A stretch of DNA of 64,000 nucleotides from Winogradskyella sp. KYW1333 (GCF_003335675.1 NZ_QPHL01000014.1:177658-241657); one strand, 5' to 3'. Counted from the first letter of the stretch, positions 44,015 through 53,287 are shown. Numbers and translations are program-made. The notes: a model not told the origin generated them from the letters alone.

Positions 44015-45952
44015 ATGTCTGAGAATGATAACCTGCAAGAAGCAGAAGGAAAAAAAGAAGTAGAAGTATTAGATGCTACTCCAAAAGAAGAAACTAAAAC
44101 AGAAGTTTCAGAAGACGCTACCAATTCAAGTGAAAATGATTCTGAAACAAAGGAAGAACATGTTGATGAAATTGAAGCATCTAATGCTGAAGATGCTGAA
44201 GATGAGTCTAATGCAGAACGTCATGAGGTAGAAGAAAAGGATTACCATACTATGACATTAGACCAGTTGGTTACTGAGTTTAATAGATTACTGAACCACC
44301 ATAAAATTCAAACTATATCAAAGCATGTTAATCAAATAAAAGCAGAATTCAACTCAAAATTTAGCACGCTATTAGATGAGAAGAAAGAAGAATTCGTTAA
44401 TGAAGGTGGCAATGAAATAGACTTTTTCTACACTGATGATACCAAAAAATTATTCAACCAACTTTACAAAGAATACAAACAGTCTATAAGTTCTTACTAT
44501 AAAGAAAGGGAACAAAACCTCAAGCAAAACTTGGAAAACAGACTAAGTATAATTGAGGAAATAAAGGGTTTGTTGAATGTTGAAGAAAATATAAATACAA
44601 CTTATAAGCATTTTAAAGAACTACAAGAGAAATGGCGTAATGCAGGTCCTATCCCTAGAGATAAATACAATAATGCTTGGAATTCTTATCATCACCATGT
44701 AGAACGCTTTTATGATTTCTTGCATCTAAATAATGATTTGCGAGATATGGACTTTAAGCACAACTATGAGCAGAAGCTTAAGATCATTGAACGTGCTGAG
44801 GAACTTGCAAAAGATGAAAATATAAATCGTTCATTCAGAGAATTACAAGTTTTACATAAACTTTGGAAAGAAGAACTAGGTCCTGTAGCGAAAGAGCATA
44901 GGGAAGAAATTTGGGAACGATTTAGTAGCGCAACTAAAACAATTCATGATAAGCGACAAGCATATTATGCGGATTTAGATAAAGCCTACGAAAAGAATTT
45001 AGAAAAGAAAGAAGAAATTATTGCAAATATTCAGACAGTTGCAGAAGATAAAGTAAACTCTCATGGTGCTTGGCAGAAAAAAATACGAGAGATAGAGGCT
45101 TTAAGAGAGTCTTTCTTTAATGCTGGTAAAGTTCCATTAAAAGTAAATGAAGCCACATGGGCAAAATTTAAAGATGCGGTTAGAAATTTTAATAGAAGTA
45201 AAAATCAATTCTATAAAGATCTAAAGAAAGAACAATACGAAAATCTTCAGAAAAAAAAGGAGCTAATTAAAATTGCAGAGGAAAATAAAGAAAGTGAGGA
45301 CTTTGCTGTTGTTACTCCTCTTATGAAGAAAATTCAAAACGACTGGAAAAAGATAGGTCATGTACCTCGCAGGGACAGTGATAAAGTTTGGAAACAATTT
45401 AAAAATGCCTGCAACTACTATTTTGAAAGAATACACTCTCAACGCAAAGCTGAAAATCAGCATTTGTATGATGCATTTGATAAAAAGGTAAAACTGTTAG
45501 AAAGTATTAGGAATTTAGAGTTAAAAGGAGACAATAAAGAATCTATTGAAACTTTAAAATCTAAAATTACTAAATGGAAAACCATTGGACATGTACCACA
45601 GAATAAACGCTATATAGATGGTAAATTCTATAAGGTAATCGATGAGGCTTTTGGCAAACTTAAAATGGATAAGGCCAAGCTAGAAATGGTAAAGTTTGAA
45701 AGCAAACTAGAAAACCTTGCTAATAATGATAACGACACGAGGTTATTAGACAATGAACAAAACTTTATTCGTAAAAGAATTGGTGAGGTACAAAGTGAAA
45801 TAACACAATTAGAAAATAATCTACAATTTTTCTCTAATGTTGATGAATCCAACCCATTAGTCAAGGATGTTATAAAAAATATTGATAGACATAAGAAAGA
45901 ATTAGATACTTGGAAAGCTAAATTGACCAAGATAAAAGGAATGTATAGTTAA
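44015..45952 (+). CDS. DUF349 repeat protein
   Basis: The 645-residue protein has an acidic, low-complexity N-terminus (about 1-75). Five DUF349 units follow, recognisable by W-x-x-x-G-x-[VI]-P: WRNAGPIPRDKYNNAW, WKEELGPVAKEHREEIW, FFNAGKVPLKVNEATW, WKKIGHVPRRDSDKVW and WKTIGHVPQNKRYIDG. A C-terminal coiled coil (about 560-640) completes it. The family is cytoplasmic and largely uncharacterised; a nucleic-acid or ribosome link has been suggested in related proteins but cannot be read here. It has its own promoter and terminator. Confidence 0.9.
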   Translation: MSENDNLQEAEGKKEVEVLDATPKEETKTEVSEDATNSSENDSETKEEHVDEIEASNAEDAEDESNAERHEVEEKDYHTMTLDQLVTEFNRLLNHHKIQTISKHVNQIKAEFNSKFSTLLDEKKEEFVNEGGNEIDFFYTDDTKKLFNQLYKEYKQSISSYYKEREQNLKQNLENRLSIIEEIKGLLNVEENINTTYKHFKELQEKWRNAGPIPRDKYNNAWNSYHHHVERFYDFLHLNNDLRDMDFKHNYEQKLKIIERAEELAKDENINRSFRELQVLHKLWKEELGPVAKEHREEIWERFSSATKTIHDKRQAYYADLDKAYEKNLEKKEEIIANIQTVAEDKVNSHGAWQKKIREIEALRESFFNAGKVPLKVNEATWAKFKDAVRNFNRSKNQFYKDLKKEQYENLQKKKELIKIAEENKESEDFAVVTPLMKKIQNDWKKIGHVPRRDSDKVWKQFKNACNYYFERIHSQRKAENQHLYDAFDKKVKLLESIRNLELKGDNKESIETLKSKITKWKTIGHVPQNKRYIDGKFYKVIDEAFGKLKMDKAKLEMVKFESKLENLANNDNDTRLLDNEQNFIRKRIGEVQSEITQLENNLQFFSNVDESNPLVKDVIKNIDRHKKELDTWKAKLTKIKGMYS

Positions 45953-45956
45953 AATC

Positions 45957-45987
45957 AAAACCCATCTGCCATTAACAGATGGGTTTT
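45957..45987 (+). terminator. Intrinsic terminator after DUF349 gene
   Basis: AAAACCCATCTG and CAGATGGGTTTT form a perfect 12-bp stem. No gene lies between this and mazG (about 200 bases). Confidence 0.88.
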
Positions 45988-46185
45988 GCCCTAACTAAAC
46001 TAAATTAATCTTAATTACAACCGCTTACATAATAATTAAGATCTCCTACTAAGAATATAAAAACGTTTATGTTTTTATTTTAATGTATTTACGCACAGAT
46101 GTTAGTCTTGGATGTTAGAATAATAATATTTAGAAAGATTTAACAGTATTGATTATTTCATTAATCTCATGTTATAACTGAAGGA

Positions 46186-46959
46186 CTAAATTGATTTCGC
46201 CTCTTCCCAAAACACATCCATTTCAGAAAGGGTCATGTCTTTTAGGGATTTATTAAGCTCTTTTGCTTTAGACTCTAGGTATTGAAAGCGCTTTATAAAT
46301 TTCTTATTGGTGCGTTCTAGAGCATTTTCAGGACTCACTTTTAGAAATCTCGCGTAATTTATCATTGAAAATAACACATCTCCAAATTCACTCTCAATAG
46401 CATTTTTATCACCTATTGCAATTTCAGATCTTAATTCAGCCAATTCTTCCTCTATTTTTTCAAAAACCTGTTCAGGCTTCTCCCAGTCAAATCCTACACC
46501 TGCCACCTTATCCTGAATTCTGTTGGCCTTAACCATTGCTGGTAAACTTCTTGGAACACCTTCTAATACACTTTTTTTACCTTCTTTAAGTTTAATTTGT
46601 TCCCAATTGCGCTTAACATCCTCTTCGTTGTCTACTTTAACGTCACCATATATGTGCGGATGACGCTCAATAAGCTTGTCACAAATACTGTGACAAACAT
46701 CAGCTATATCAAAGTCATTGGTTTCACTGGCAATTCTAGAATAAAAAACAATATGCAATAGCACATCTCCAAGTTCTTTTTTTACCTCGTCTAAATCCTT
46801 ATCTAAAATGGCGTCACCAAGTTCATATACCTCTTCAATTGTTAAGTGTCGTAAAGATTCCATGGTTTGCTTTTTATCCCATGGACATTGCTCTCGCAAT
46901 TCGTCCATTACAATCAATAAACGTTCAAAGGCTTTAAGTTGTGAACTTTTATCAGGCAT
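46186..46959 (-). CDS. mazG: Nucleoside triphosphate pyrophosphohydrolase MazG
   Basis: The 257-residue protein has two MazG domains. The first carries LTIEEVYELGDAILDKDLDE and KKELGDVLLHIVFYSRIA (metal-binding Glu and Asp residues). The second has EKIEEELAELRSEIA and ESEFGDVLFSMINYARFL. It hydrolyses NTPs to NMPs and pyrophosphate, clearing noncanonical nucleotides. It is last of the def-DUF5606-mazG operon on the minus strand, 2 bases after DUF5606. Confidence 0.95.
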   Translation of the reverse strand: MPDKSSQLKAFERLLIVMDELREQCPWDKKQTMESLRHLTIEEVYELGDAILDKDLDEVKKELGDVLLHIVFYSRIASETNDFDIADVCHSICDKLIERHPHIYGDVKVDNEEDVKRNWEQIKLKEGKKSVLEGVPRSLPAMVKANRIQDKVAGVGFDWEKPEQVFEKIEEELAELRSEIAIGDKNAIESEFGDVLFSMINYARFLKVSPENALERTNKKFIKRFQYLESKAKELNKSLKDMTLSEMDVFWEEAKSI

Positions 46960-46961
46960 AA

Positions 46962-47387
46962 TTATTCCTCCTCAGAGATATCAGATTCATCTTCAGATTC
47001 TAAAGAATTTAATAGATCATTTTTCTGAAGTAAGTTGTACCATTGTACAACCTTTTTTATATCAGATGCGTAGACTCTATCTTCATCATAATCAGGTAAT
47101 ACTTCAAAGAAATATTCTTCAAGAACATCTTTGCCGTCTTTATGGCTAATAGATGTAGGACGACCATTCTCTTTGTCTTTTACCTTCCTTAAAACATCCT
47201 TTAATGGCACTTCTTCAGTAAGTGTATAAATGGCAATTTCACTTAAAATACTAATGTTACTGTGCGCACCAACCGTAAGTCTTTTTTTATCGAGCAACGA
47301 TTCTACAACCGCTCCAGTTCTAGTTTGGGTAACAATTTCGTATAATCCTGGCTTACCAGAAATTGCCAATATTTTTTCTAAACTCAT
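46962..47387 (-). CDS. DUF5606 domain-containing protein
   Basis: The 141-residue protein begins MSLEKILAISGKPGLYEIVT and continues GAVVESLLDKKRLTVGAHSN, typical of DUF5606 proteins of Bacteroidota. It ends with a helical region and an acidic tail (SEDESDISEEE). No enzyme motif is visible; it is cytoplasmic. Its fixed position between peptide deformylase and mazG (10 and 2 base gaps) suggests co-expression rather than function. Confidence 0.88.
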   Translation of the reverse strand: MSLEKILAISGKPGLYEIVTQTRTGAVVESLLDKKRLTVGAHSNISILSEIAIYTLTEEVPLKDVLRKVKDKENGRPTSISHKDGKDVLEEYFFEVLPDYDEDRVYASDIKKVVQWYNLLQKNDLLNSLESEDESDISEEE

Positions 47388-47397
47388 ATATCTTGTA

Positions 47398-47988
47398 TTA
47401 ACGTTTTCTGCTCATAAGAGGAAAACGCATTTTATAATCTATTTTTATTTTTCCTTTCGAAATGTTGGATAACTTACCTTTAATCAAACGTTTTTTAAAC
47501 GAGGAAAGTTTATCGGTAAATAAAATACCTTCAATGTGATCATACTCATGCTGTATTACACGTGCGATGAGTCCATCAAATTCCTCAACATGTGTCTCAA
47601 AATTTTCATCTTGGTATTGAATCTTTATTTTAGGCTGTCTAAATACATCTTCTCTTACGTCTGGAATACTTAAGCACCCTTCATTAAAGGCCCACTCATC
47701 ACCTTCTTCCTCAAGAATCTGTGCATTTATAAACGTTCTTTTAAAATTTTTAAGTTGCCCCTGTTCTTTTTCAGAAAAACTATCGTCCTCTGCAAATGGT
47801 TCCGTATCTACCAGAAATAAACGAATTGGCAACCCAATTTGAGGTGCGGCTAAACCAACACCATAAGCTCCATACATTGTTTGGTACATATTTTCAATTA
47901 ATTCGGAAAGCTTCGGATAATTCTTGTCAATATATTTTGCTTTCTTTTTTAATACGGGATCACCATATGCAACAATGGGTAAAATCAT
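47398..47988 (-). CDS. def: Peptide deformylase
   Basis: The 196-residue enzyme carries the three PDF motifs: GVGLAAPQIG (about 43-52), EGCLSIP (metal-binding Cys) and QHEYDHIEG (HExxH). It removes the N-formyl group from nascent proteins. The insert rich in acidic residues between motifs 1 and 2 (FAEDDSFSEKEQGQ) is typical for the Bacteroidota form. It is first gene of the def-DUF5606-mazG operon. A -7 box lies 20 bases upstream of its start. Confidence 0.96.
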   Translation of the reverse strand: MILPIVAYGDPVLKKKAKYIDKNYPKLSELIENMYQTMYGAYGVGLAAPQIGLPIRLFLVDTEPFAEDDSFSEKEQGQLKNFKRTFINAQILEEEGDEWAFNEGCLSIPDVREDVFRQPKIKIQYQDENFETHVEEFDGLIARVIQHEYDHIEGILFTDKLSSFKKRLIKGKLSNISKGKIKIDYKMRFPLMSRKR

Positions 47989-48008
47989 AATTTATTTATT
48001 TACGGGAG

Positions 48009-48016
48009 CAAAAGTA
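48009..48016 (-). promoter_or_regulatory. def promoter -7 box
   Basis: On the minus strand TACTTTTG matches TAnnTTTG. It lies between the ruvX stop and the def ATG, so the operon can start here. Confidence 0.5.
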
Positions 48017-48026
48017 CAATTCTTAT

Positions 48027-48440
48027 TTAAGAATTTGAAGCCAAATAACTTTGCAATATTAGTGTTGCGCTAATCTCATCAACGAGTGCTTTATTCTGTC
48101 TTTGTTTTTTACTTAAACCACTATCTATCATGGTCTGAAAGGCCATTTTTGATGTAAATCTTTCGTCAATCCTTTCTACTGGTATTTCGGGTATAGCTTT
48201 ATTCAGTTTCTTTAAAAAAGATTGTATATGAATCTCGCTTTCAGAAGCTGTATTATTCATTTGTTTTGGTAAACCAACCACAAACATTTCTACTTTTTCT
48301 AAATTAACGTAATCAACTAGAAAGGAAATAAGAGATTTTGTATCTACAGTTGTTAGACCAGATGCAATAATTTGTAGCTCGTCAGTAACAGCAATACCAG
48401 TTCTTTTTGTACCATAATCAATGGCTAATATTCTTCCCAT
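48027..48440 (-). CDS. ruvX: Putative pre-16S rRNA nuclease / Holliday junction resolvase (RuvX/YqgF)
   Basis: The 137-residue protein begins MGRILAIDYGTKRTGIAVTD, with the catalytic aspartate in AIDYG, then VVGLPKQMN, VERIDERFTS and LVDEISATLIL, all YqgF/RNase H-like motifs. It matures the 5' end of 16S rRNA and may resolve Holliday junctions. I choose the ATG at 48440; an upstream in-frame TTG at 48449 falls inside a perfect -7 box, so it cannot be the start of the main transcript. def follows after 38 bases. Confidence 0.92.
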   Translation of the reverse strand: MGRILAIDYGTKRTGIAVTDELQIIASGLTTVDTKSLISFLVDYVNLEKVEMFVVGLPKQMNNTASESEIHIQSFLKKLNKAIPEIPVERIDERFTSKMAFQTMIDSGLSKKQRQNKALVDEISATLILQSYLASNS

Positions 48441-48446
48441 ATTTTG

Positions 48447-48454
48447 CAAATGTA
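48447..48454 (-). promoter_or_regulatory. ruvX promoter -7 box (near-leaderless)
   Basis: The minus-strand TACATTTG matches TAnnTTTG and lies 6 bases before the ruvX ATG, implying a transcript with almost no leader. The upstream element is weak (TTT in place of TTG). Confidence 0.5.
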
Positions 48455-48628
48455 CAACCTTATTGAATAAAAAAACGCTCCTTATTACAGAAGCATTTTT
48501 AATTTAGCTATCAATTAAGTAATGATTTTATTTCCCTCATTTGAATAAATCATGTCATTAATTATTTATTAGACACTAAATTTTTAAGCAGGTCACGTTT
48601 ATATAATATTTTTTATTTCTTCTTAAAA

Positions 48629-48662
48629 GAAAACTCCTCAATTACAAGGGAGAGGAGTTTTC
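48629..48662. terminator. Perfect hairpin in the ruvX-dapD spacer
   Basis: The divergent 391-base spacer between ruvX and dapD contains no gene I can support. It holds this 11-bp perfect stem (GAAAACTCCTC with GAGGAGTTTTC, 12-base loop) and a weaker hairpin at about 48474-48497 with AACGCTCC pairing to GAAGCATT through G-T pairs. Both resemble terminators although neither follows a visible gene. Confidence 0.4.
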
Positions 48663-48800
48663 ATAATTAGCTGTTAATCAAATTCTCAGATATACTCACT
48701 AAGTAGTTTATTATCCTCGATTCAATTATATTTAAGATGCAACTTATTAATATAAGTCACAATTTTTTATTTTTTTTTTCATGATGCCTATTTGTAAGGT

Positions 48801-48808
48801 TATCTTTG
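48801..48808 (+). promoter_or_regulatory. dapD promoter -7 box
   Basis: TATCTTTG matches TAnnTTTG exactly, 23 bases before the dapD ATG. No good TTG is seen at the proper distance upstream. Confidence 0.5.
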
Positions 48809-48831
48809 GCAATACAAATTTTGATTATTAA

Positions 48832-49647
48832 ATGAAAGAGTTACAGAAAACCATAGAAAGTGCTTGGAATAATCGTTCATTATTATCTGAGCAACAAACA
48901 ATAGACACCATAAGAAATGTTATTGACCTTATTGATGAAGGTAAGCTACGTGTAGCTGAACCAATTGAAGGTGGATGGCAAGTTAACGAATGGATTAAAA
49001 AAGCAGTCGTTCTTTATTTCCCAATTCAAAAAATGGAATCGTTTGAAGTAGGCATTTTTGAATATCACGATAAAATACCATTAAAAAGAAATTACAAGGA
49101 AAAAGGTATCAGAGTTGTTCCTCATGCCGTTGCCAGACATGGTGCTTTTATTTCTAAAGGTGTCATTATGATGCCAAGTTATGTTAATATTGGTGCATAT
49201 GTAGATGAAGGCACAATGGTAGATACCTGGGCAACGGTTGGTAGTTGTGCTCAGATTGGTAAAAATGTTCATCTTTCAGGAGGTGTAGGTATCGGAGGTG
49301 TTTTAGAGCCTTTACAGGCCGCACCAGTTATAATAGAAGATGGAGCTTTTATTGGTTCTAGATGTATCGTGGTAGAGGGAGTTAGAGTAGAAAAAGAAGC
49401 GGTATTAGGAGCTAATGTAGTACTAACAATGAGCACTAAAATTATTGATGTAACTGGTAATGAACCCATTGAAATGAAAGGTATAGTACCGGCAAGATCG
49501 GTTGTGATACCAGGTAGCTATACCAAAAAATTCAATGCTGGAGAGTTTCAGGTCCCTTGTGCATTAATAATTGGCAAGCGTAAAGAAAGTACAGATAAGA
49601 AGACCTCACTAAATGATGCACTTAGAGAATATGACGTGGCTGTTTAA
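48832..49647 (+). CDS. dapD: 2,3,4,5-tetrahydropyridine-2,6-dicarboxylate N-succinyltransferase
   Basis: The 271-residue enzyme has a helical N-terminal domain and a left-handed beta helix of hexapeptide repeats (GAFISKGVIMMPSYVNIGAY, EGTMVDTWATVGSCAQIG, GAFIGSRCIVVEGV). The family ends GIVPARSVVIPGSY. It makes N-succinyl-2-amino-6-ketopimelate on the diaminopimelate/lysine route, feeding peptidoglycan synthesis. It is upstream (43 bases) of an ATP-grasp glycan gene; co-transcription is possible but not required. Confidence 0.95.
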   Translation: MKELQKTIESAWNNRSLLSEQQTIDTIRNVIDLIDEGKLRVAEPIEGGWQVNEWIKKAVVLYFPIQKMESFEVGIFEYHDKIPLKRNYKEKGIRVVPHAVARHGAFISKGVIMMPSYVNIGAYVDEGTMVDTWATVGSCAQIGKNVHLSGGVGIGGVLEPLQAAPVIIEDGAFIGSRCIVVEGVRVEKEAVLGANVVLTMSTKIIDVTGNEPIEMKGIVPARSVVIPGSYTKKFNAGEFQVPCALIIGKRKESTDKKTSLNDALREYDVAV

Positions 49648-49690
49648 ATCTAAAAGATTATATACTTTATTAAAATAAACTTTAAAATCA

Positions 49691-50620
49691 ATGTCAAGTT
49701 CCATTCGTCGTTTTTTCATTAGGCATTTACGTAAAATCAGATCTTTACCACCCAAAATCTATGTGAAAATTCACTACGAATATTTTTCTGGCCAAAAATT
49801 AGATCTTAATAATCCACAGGATTTTAATGCCAAACTTGAATGGTACAAAGTATATTTTAGACCAAAAATTTTAACCACTCTTGCAGACAAGTATGAAGTC
49901 AGGTCTTTTGTCAAAGAAAAAATTGGTGCAAAATACCTTAATGAGCTTTATGATTTCTATGATAGTCCTGAAAAAATTGATTTTAACAAATTACCTAATA
50001 GTTTTATAATTAAAGCTAATCATACCAATGGCCATAACATTATTGTAAAAAACAAGGACGATTTAGATAAGAAAAAGGTAATTAAAAAGTTTAAAAAATG
50101 GCTGGGTAAAAATCAATACTATCGAAGAGGTCAAGAATGGGCCTATAAAGATGTTAAACCAAAGATAGTAATTGAAAAATTCTTAAAGGAAGATGAAAAG
50201 GATACCTTGGTGGACTATAAGTTTTATTGTTTTAATGGAGTACCAAAATTTATAGATGTCCATTTAGATCGAGGAAATAAACATAAACAACAGTGCTTTG
50301 ATTTAAATTTTGAATTATTACCCTTTAGAAAAGGTAAAGTCAATGATATCAACTATTTTACAAATTTTGAAAAACCAAGTAATCTTGAGGAAATGGTGGA
50401 ATTAGTAAAAGTTTTATCGCAAAAATTACCTTTCGTACGTATAGACTTCTATTCAGTTCATGGTAGAAGCGTATTTGGCGAAATGACCTTTTATCCATCT
50501 GATGCAAGAAAGAAATTTTATCCAGAGGAATACAATGAAATAATTGGTGATTATTTTAAGCTTCCTAAACTGAATGAAAATAAATCGGTAATAACCAGTT
50601 TAGATCAAATCGAATATTAA
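49691..50620 (+). CDS. TupA-like ATP-grasp protein (glycan modification)
   Basis: The 309-residue protein has the TupA-like ATP-grasp features: FNAKLEWYKVYFRPKILTTL with the LADKYEVRSFVKEKIG segment, then NSFIIKANHTNGHNIIVKNK (nucleotide binding), VIEKFLKEDEKDTLVDYKFY and PFVRIDFYSVHGRSVFGEMT, with the acidic metal-binding residues. Relatives are named for a teichuronopeptide ligase and are found in capsule and O-antigen clusters, where they may attach amino acids or peptides to sugars. It opens the surface-glycan island and is 9 bases from the Stealth gene. Confidence 0.82.
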   Translation: MSSSIRRFFIRHLRKIRSLPPKIYVKIHYEYFSGQKLDLNNPQDFNAKLEWYKVYFRPKILTTLADKYEVRSFVKEKIGAKYLNELYDFYDSPEKIDFNKLPNSFIIKANHTNGHNIIVKNKDDLDKKKVIKKFKKWLGKNQYYRRGQEWAYKDVKPKIVIEKFLKEDEKDTLVDYKFYCFNGVPKFIDVHLDRGNKHKQQCFDLNFELLPFRKGKVNDINYFTNFEKPSNLEEMVELVKVLSQKLPFVRIDFYSVHGRSVFGEMTFYPSDARKKFYPEEYNEIIGDYFKLPKLNENKSVITSLDQIEY

Positions 50621-50629
50621 ACATAATCA

Positions 50630-51580
50630 ATGGCTGTACCTGTAAATAAAACAGATAGTTTAATAATTGATGCCGTAATCCTTTGGGTAGATGGCAATGA
50701 TGAAAAACATCGTTCTAAGATGTTGCCATATTTAGAGGATAAATCTAAGGTGAATTCTGAGCGTTATAAAACACGTTACTTTCAAGTTAATGAGATAAAA
50801 TTTACCATTGACTCTATTTTTAAGTTCGCCACATTTATAAGAAATATTTATATCATTACAGACAATCAAATACCTTCTTTCTTAAAAGAAAACGAAAGAA
50901 ACAATAAATATGGTAATGTTAAGATTGTGGATCACAAAACAATTTTTAAAAATTACGAAACCTATTTACCAACTTTCAATAACAGACCAATTGAAACCTG
51001 TATGCATCTCATTCCTGGTATGTCTGAACATTTTATTTACTTTAACGATGACTTCTTTTTAATTAATGAAACTAAGCCAGAAGATTTTTTTAAAAATGGT
51101 ATGCCAATTCTTAGAGGAAAATGGTTGAAGTTTTCTGAAGATAAATTCAAAAATAAATTTAAGAAAGCAAAAACTGGACATAAGCATGCACAACAATTAG
51201 CTGCTAAAATTTTAGGATTTAAAAAATATTATAATTTTAGACATACACCCCATCCTCTCAGAAAATCAACCTTTGAAAATTACTTTAAAAAACATCCAGA
51301 AGTATTTATTGAAAATATCAAATATAAATTTAGAAACCCAAAACAATTTACGCCACAAGGATTTGCCAATCATTTAGAAATAAAACAAAAAACTTGTATC
51401 TTAAAAAAAGATTTAGAATTACTTTATTTTAGATCTTATAAAAAATCTTTGTATTGGTATAAATTTAAGCTGAATATTAAAGGTAGAAAGAAATTGTTCC
51501 TTGGATTGCAAAGTCTTAATCACTGTCCAGAAAAAAAATTAGATTATATCCTTGGTTGGCTTTCAAAACGTGTTGTTTAG
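50630..51580 (+). CDS. Stealth-family sugar-phosphate transferase
   Basis: The 316-residue protein contains Stealth regions: CR1 as IDAVILWVDGNDEKH, CR2 as FATFIRNIYIITDNQIPSFL, CR3 as CMHLIPGMSEHFIYFNDDFF, and a C-terminal part rich in aromatic and basic residues. The family (including GlcNAc-1-phosphotransferase and bacterial capsule polymerases) forms phosphodiester links between sugars. It probably adds hexose-1-phosphate to a cell-surface polymer in the cytoplasm. It is co-transcribed with the upstream ATP-grasp gene. Confidence 0.9.
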   Translation: MAVPVNKTDSLIIDAVILWVDGNDEKHRSKMLPYLEDKSKVNSERYKTRYFQVNEIKFTIDSIFKFATFIRNIYIITDNQIPSFLKENERNNKYGNVKIVDHKTIFKNYETYLPTFNNRPIETCMHLIPGMSEHFIYFNDDFFLINETKPEDFFKNGMPILRGKWLKFSEDKFKNKFKKAKTGHKHAQQLAAKILGFKKYYNFRHTPHPLRKSTFENYFKKHPEVFIENIKYKFRNPKQFTPQGFANHLEIKQKTCILKKDLELLYFRSYKKSLYWYKFKLNIKGRKKLFLGLQSLNHCPEKKLDYILGWLSKRVV

Positions 51581-51590
51581 GTTGGAACAT

Positions 51591-52421
51591 TTAATAATTC
51601 TGCAATTTTTCAATACCGTAAGGTGTTCTTGTCACTTTTTGCTTTTTGGTGTAAGCTCTAATCTTTAAGTTTTTGTCTATTGATTCTTTCGTTTTATAGC
51701 TTCTAGGGTGATCTAGATGCAAACAAATCCCTGTGTAACGTATTTGCTTTGTTCTAATACCATTGTTCACCAAACGCTCTCCTAATTCTCTATCTGGCCC
51801 ACCATATTGCATGCGTTCGTCATAACCATTTATGGCAATTAAGTCGGATTTCCATGCAGATGAATTACAATTATTAAATGTAGCACCTGTTGGTGTTACA
51901 GCATTTAAAAAGTCTGCAAAACCGTCTTTAGCAGAAAGTTTTAATATATTTTTTCCACTTAGTGTTCCCTGTTTTTTTAGCCATTTAACCTCAAAACAAC
52001 GTTTAGATTTTATATCATCTTCATCAATAGCTTCGCTAATATCCATTGGTAGTTTACAGTAACCACCAGACAAAAAATAACCTTTTTCTGCATGCCTCGC
52101 ATGCGTTTCAACAAAATCTACACGCGGAATGCAATCTCCATCTGTAAATAAAATGTAGTCATATTTTGCCATTACTATAGATTCATTCAAAATCTTTTGG
52201 CGTCTATATCCTTTATCTTCATGCCAACAATGTGTGATTTCTACCTGACAGTCTTTCTTAAATCTATCTATTAATGCCTTGGTTTCTTCAGTAGATCCAT
52301 CATCTGCAATGATTATCTCAAAATCCTCATACGTTTGAATACTATAACCGTGTAATACTTTCTCTAACCAATCGGTTTTATTATATGTGGCAATAATTAC
52401 TGTAATCTTTGGTAATACCAT
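51591..52421 (-). CDS. Family 2 glycosyltransferase, copy A
   Basis: I start at 52421 (MVLPKITVIIATYNKTDWL), which follows the upstream stop by 4 bases; an ATG at 52442 would overlap it. The 276-residue product has the GT-A fold with ITVIIATYNKTDWLEKVLHG, IIADDGSTEETKALI, and the DxD motif in YILFTDGDCIPRVDFVETHA. NCNSSAWKSDLIAINGYDER, then GPDRELGERLVNNG, are typical of the GT2 acceptor region. It is a tandem paralogue of the next gene. The sugar and acceptor are not evident. Confidence 0.88.
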   Translation of the reverse strand: MVLPKITVIIATYNKTDWLEKVLHGYSIQTYEDFEIIIADDGSTEETKALIDRFKKDCQVEITHCWHEDKGYRRQKILNESIVMAKYDYILFTDGDCIPRVDFVETHARHAEKGYFLSGGYCKLPMDISEAIDEDDIKSKRCFEVKWLKKQGTLSGKNILKLSAKDGFADFLNAVTPTGATFNNCNSSAWKSDLIAINGYDERMQYGGPDRELGERLVNNGIRTKQIRYTGICLHLDHPRSYKTKESIDKNLKIRAYTKKQKVTRTPYGIEKLQNY

Positions 52422-52425
52422 AGTT

Positions 52426-53247
52426 TTATTTAAATATACCAAATTTGGTATATATTGATTTATTCTTTTTTGTCTCTTGTCTAATTTGCAGATTTAAGAC
52501 CTCCGCATTTTTATTTTTATATGGTCTATCATGATACAAATGTACGCAAATCGTACTATAACGCGCTTGTTTAAACCTTACACCATTGTTCATCATTCGC
52601 TCTCCTACTTCTCTATCTTCACCACCATATTCCATGCGCTCATCAAAGCCATTTACTGCCAGAATATCATTCTTCCAACAAGACACATTCATACCATCAA
52701 AAGTTGCTTTCGTAGGGGTTATATGATTTAAAATACGAGCCTTATGTCTTGATTTTGTTAACTTATTTAATTTAAAACTTTTTGGCTGACCTTGTTCTAA
52801 TAACCAATCCATATCAAAGCATTTTTGACTCTCAACTATATCCTTATTCATTTTAAATGAAATGGACTCTGTTAGTTTAAAATAACCACCAGATAATGCA
52901 AGATTTGGCTTTCTTAATTTTAAATGGGTTTCAACAAAATCATTGCGTGCAATACAATCACCATCTGTAAAGATTAAATAATCAGTTTTTGAAGCGACAA
53001 TAGCCTTATTTAAAACCTTTGTTTTTTGAAAACCATCATCCTCCTGCCATAAATGAATTATTTTTAATGACGTACTTTTCTTAAAATCCTCAATTACCCT
53101 TCTTGTAGCCTCATCAGAGCCATCATCAGCAATGATAATTTCGAAATTACCAGTTGTTTGAATATCATAACTATGCAAAACAAGTTTTAGCCAATCTGGT
53201 TGGTTATATGTACTAATTACTACTGTTGCGGATAAAGGTGAATGCAT
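52426..53247 (-). CDS. Family 2 glycosyltransferase, copy B
   Basis: The 273-residue protein has ATVVISTYNQPDWLKLVLHS, IIADDGSDEATRRVIEDF, the DxD motif in YLIFTDGDCIARNDFVETHL and FDGMNVSCWKNDILAVNGF, closely mirroring copy A. The two genes are adjacent in tandem with matching order of motifs, so they arose by duplication. It is first of the two-gene minus-strand unit, 40 bases from the divergent GT2 gene. Confidence 0.88.
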   Translation of the reverse strand: MHSPLSATVVISTYNQPDWLKLVLHSYDIQTTGNFEIIIADDGSDEATRRVIEDFKKSTSLKIIHLWQEDDGFQKTKVLNKAIVASKTDYLIFTDGDCIARNDFVETHLKLRKPNLALSGGYFKLTESISFKMNKDIVESQKCFDMDWLLEQGQPKSFKLNKLTKSRHKARILNHITPTKATFDGMNVSCWKNDILAVNGFDERMEYGGEDREVGERMMNNGVRFKQARYSTICVHLYHDRPYKNKNAEVLNLQIRQETKKNKSIYTKFGIFK

Positions 53248-53287
53248 ATGCGCAAAAATAGTATTTTTACAGCATTAGACTTTTAAA

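Noticed and set aside
45990..46185. Possible RNA gene between DUF349 and mazG
   Set aside because: The stretch after the terminator is AT-rich with no strong stem, tRNA-like cloverleaf or promoter pair; nothing supported.
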